A stretch of DNA of 64,000 bases from Aeromonas sp. FDAARGOS 1405 (lineage in GTDB: Bacteria > Pseudomonadota > Gammaproteobacteria > Enterobacterales > Aeromonadaceae): positions 2,799,001-2,863,000 of the forward strand of contig NZ_CP077311.1 of assembly GCF_019048265.1 (NCBI RefSeq). The letters are read 5' to 3'. The position numbers and the translations under genes are program-made. The notes below the pieces were generated by a model that ran no database searches, was not told the origin of the DNA, and was given only the letters and a program-made list of their open reading frames with translations. Numbering within the stretch: position 1 is the stretch's first letter; each line of letters opens with the position of its first letter. Shown here piece after piece: positions 63,361 through 64,000 of the stretch.

Positions 63361-64000
63361 TTATTTCACATCCTTGAGCTTGGGTTTGGGTTGGATATAT
63401 TCGCGGGCCACATCAACCACGGCGATGTCTTTCAAAAATTCGCGACCCAGCAGCACCGGGAAGGTCATATCGCTGCGGTCTTTCAGGGTAAATTCGGCTT
63501 TCTCGGTCATGTCGCCAATGCGCACGGCCAGACGCACCACCGGACGGCGGTCCAGATCATCGGCAGAGGCCTGACGCACCCGCACGTGACGTACCAGCGG
63601 CGCTTCGATCTGGATCTTGTCGTCCACATCCTGATGGCTCAGGAAGAAGCGCACCCAGTTTTTGCCGTTGCGCTCGAAAATGGTGATCTCCTGCGCACTG
63701 ATGGAGGAGGTGGTCGCACCGGTATCGACCCGGGCCTGGAAGGCGTCGTTGGCGGCATCAACCCAGATCCACTCCGCTTCACCGACCATCAGCTTGCCAT
63801 CGATGGTGTGGCCCTGATTGGGGGCCGGGCACTTCTCGGTGGGGATCGCCATCGGTTTGGGCGGCTCGGAGGGGAGAGCTGCGAGCTTCTGGTCTACTTG
63901 CTTGACGGACTCTTTCATATTGGTGACATCTGTGTTGAGCTGAACCAGCAGGTGCTGTTGCTGCACATACTGCTTCTGTTGCTGTTCCATGGATGTTTGC
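63361..64000 (-). CDS. retropepsin-like 'ATP-dependent zinc protease' (DUF785), 5' end outside window
   Basis: The frame reads to the right edge without a stop; an ATG at 63990 exists, but no signal peptide follows it, and codons continue upstream, so the gene probably starts outside the window. After a Gln-rich coiled coil (EQQQKQYVQQQHLLVQL), the aspartic-protease core has ARVDTGATTSSISAQEI (the DTGA active site), then MTFPVLLGREFLKD. The family is named for zinc dependence but looks like a dimeric retropepsin. It starts the three-gene cluster and ends three bases before the next gene. Confidence 0.88.
   Translation of the reverse strand, partial: QTSMEQQQKQYVQQQHLLVQLNTDVTNMKESVKQVDQKLAALPSEPPKPMAIPTEKCPAPNQGHTIDGKLMVGEAEWIWVDAANDAFQARVDTGATTSSISAQEITIFERNGKNWVRFFLSHQDVDDKIQIEAPLVRHVRVRQASADDLDRRPVVRLAVRIGDMTEKAEFTLKDRSDMTFPVLLGREFLKDIAVVDVAREYIQPKPKLKDVK

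Overview
The window looks like chromosome from an Aeromonas-type gammaproteobacterium. This is an inference from overall protein similarity to enteric and Vibrio relatives, GC-rich coding sequence with AT-richer promoters, and the cyoABCDE-yajR order. I see no rRNA, tRNA, CRISPR array, insertion sequence or phage gene. The window cuts genes at both ends.

Layout, left to right. 1-3.9 kb: an RND efflux permease (cut by the left edge) and its membrane fusion protein. 4.2-11.8 kb: exonuclease III, a pentapeptide-repeat potassium channel, a REC-TPR response regulator, an Hsp20 chaperone with a perfect FNR-type box upstream, ApbE, azurin, a HutD-like protein and YceH. 12-15.7 kb: a diguanylate cyclase translationally coupled to a periplasmic solute-binding protein, then a YdcH-like protein. 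16-20.8 kb: a small secreted protein coupled to a MATE pump, a SulP permease, a nucleotidyltransferase-like protein and a mini-GNAT. 21-24.8 kb: an aldehyde dehydrogenase, TetR, unknown, Fe-alcohol dehydrogenase operon with a TetR-type palindrome at its promoter. 25-30 kb: small proteins, a nucleoside hydrolase, and a Tat-exported spermidine-dehydrogenase-like flavoprotein coupled to a triheme cytochrome c. 30.7-37.6 kb: cyoABCDE, yajR and a DUF805 protein. 37.7-39.9 kb: a DUF218-type exported protein and a secreted endonuclease.

40.1-55.8 kb is the most coherent system: a mannoside-utilisation locus. It holds a fructose-family PTS EIIABC, four GH92 alpha-mannosidase lipoproteins, mannose-6-phosphate isomerase (manA) and a divergent AraC regulator. 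The implied path is surface or periplasmic release of mannose from alpha-mannosides, uptake as mannose-6-phosphate through the PTS, and conversion to fructose-6-phosphate by ManA. By eye, the three promoters of the PTS gene, GH92-A and the GH92-D/C/B operon share one arrangement at nearly fixed spacing: a CRP-like box centred about 91-92 bases before the predicted start, 16 bases, a 17-base box, 12 bases, a CTGTCC-like -35, 18-19 bases and AATAAT. This resembles CRP plus AraC-family activated sugar promoters and points to the AraC protein as the local regulator.

55.9-64 kb: icd, two tandem paralogous 58-residue proteins, an NlpC/P60 lipoprotein, divergent oxyR and 2-Cys peroxiredoxin, and a three-gene cluster of retropepsin-like protease, membrane protein with inactive transglutaminase domain, and RimK-like ATP-grasp ligase, cut by the right edge.
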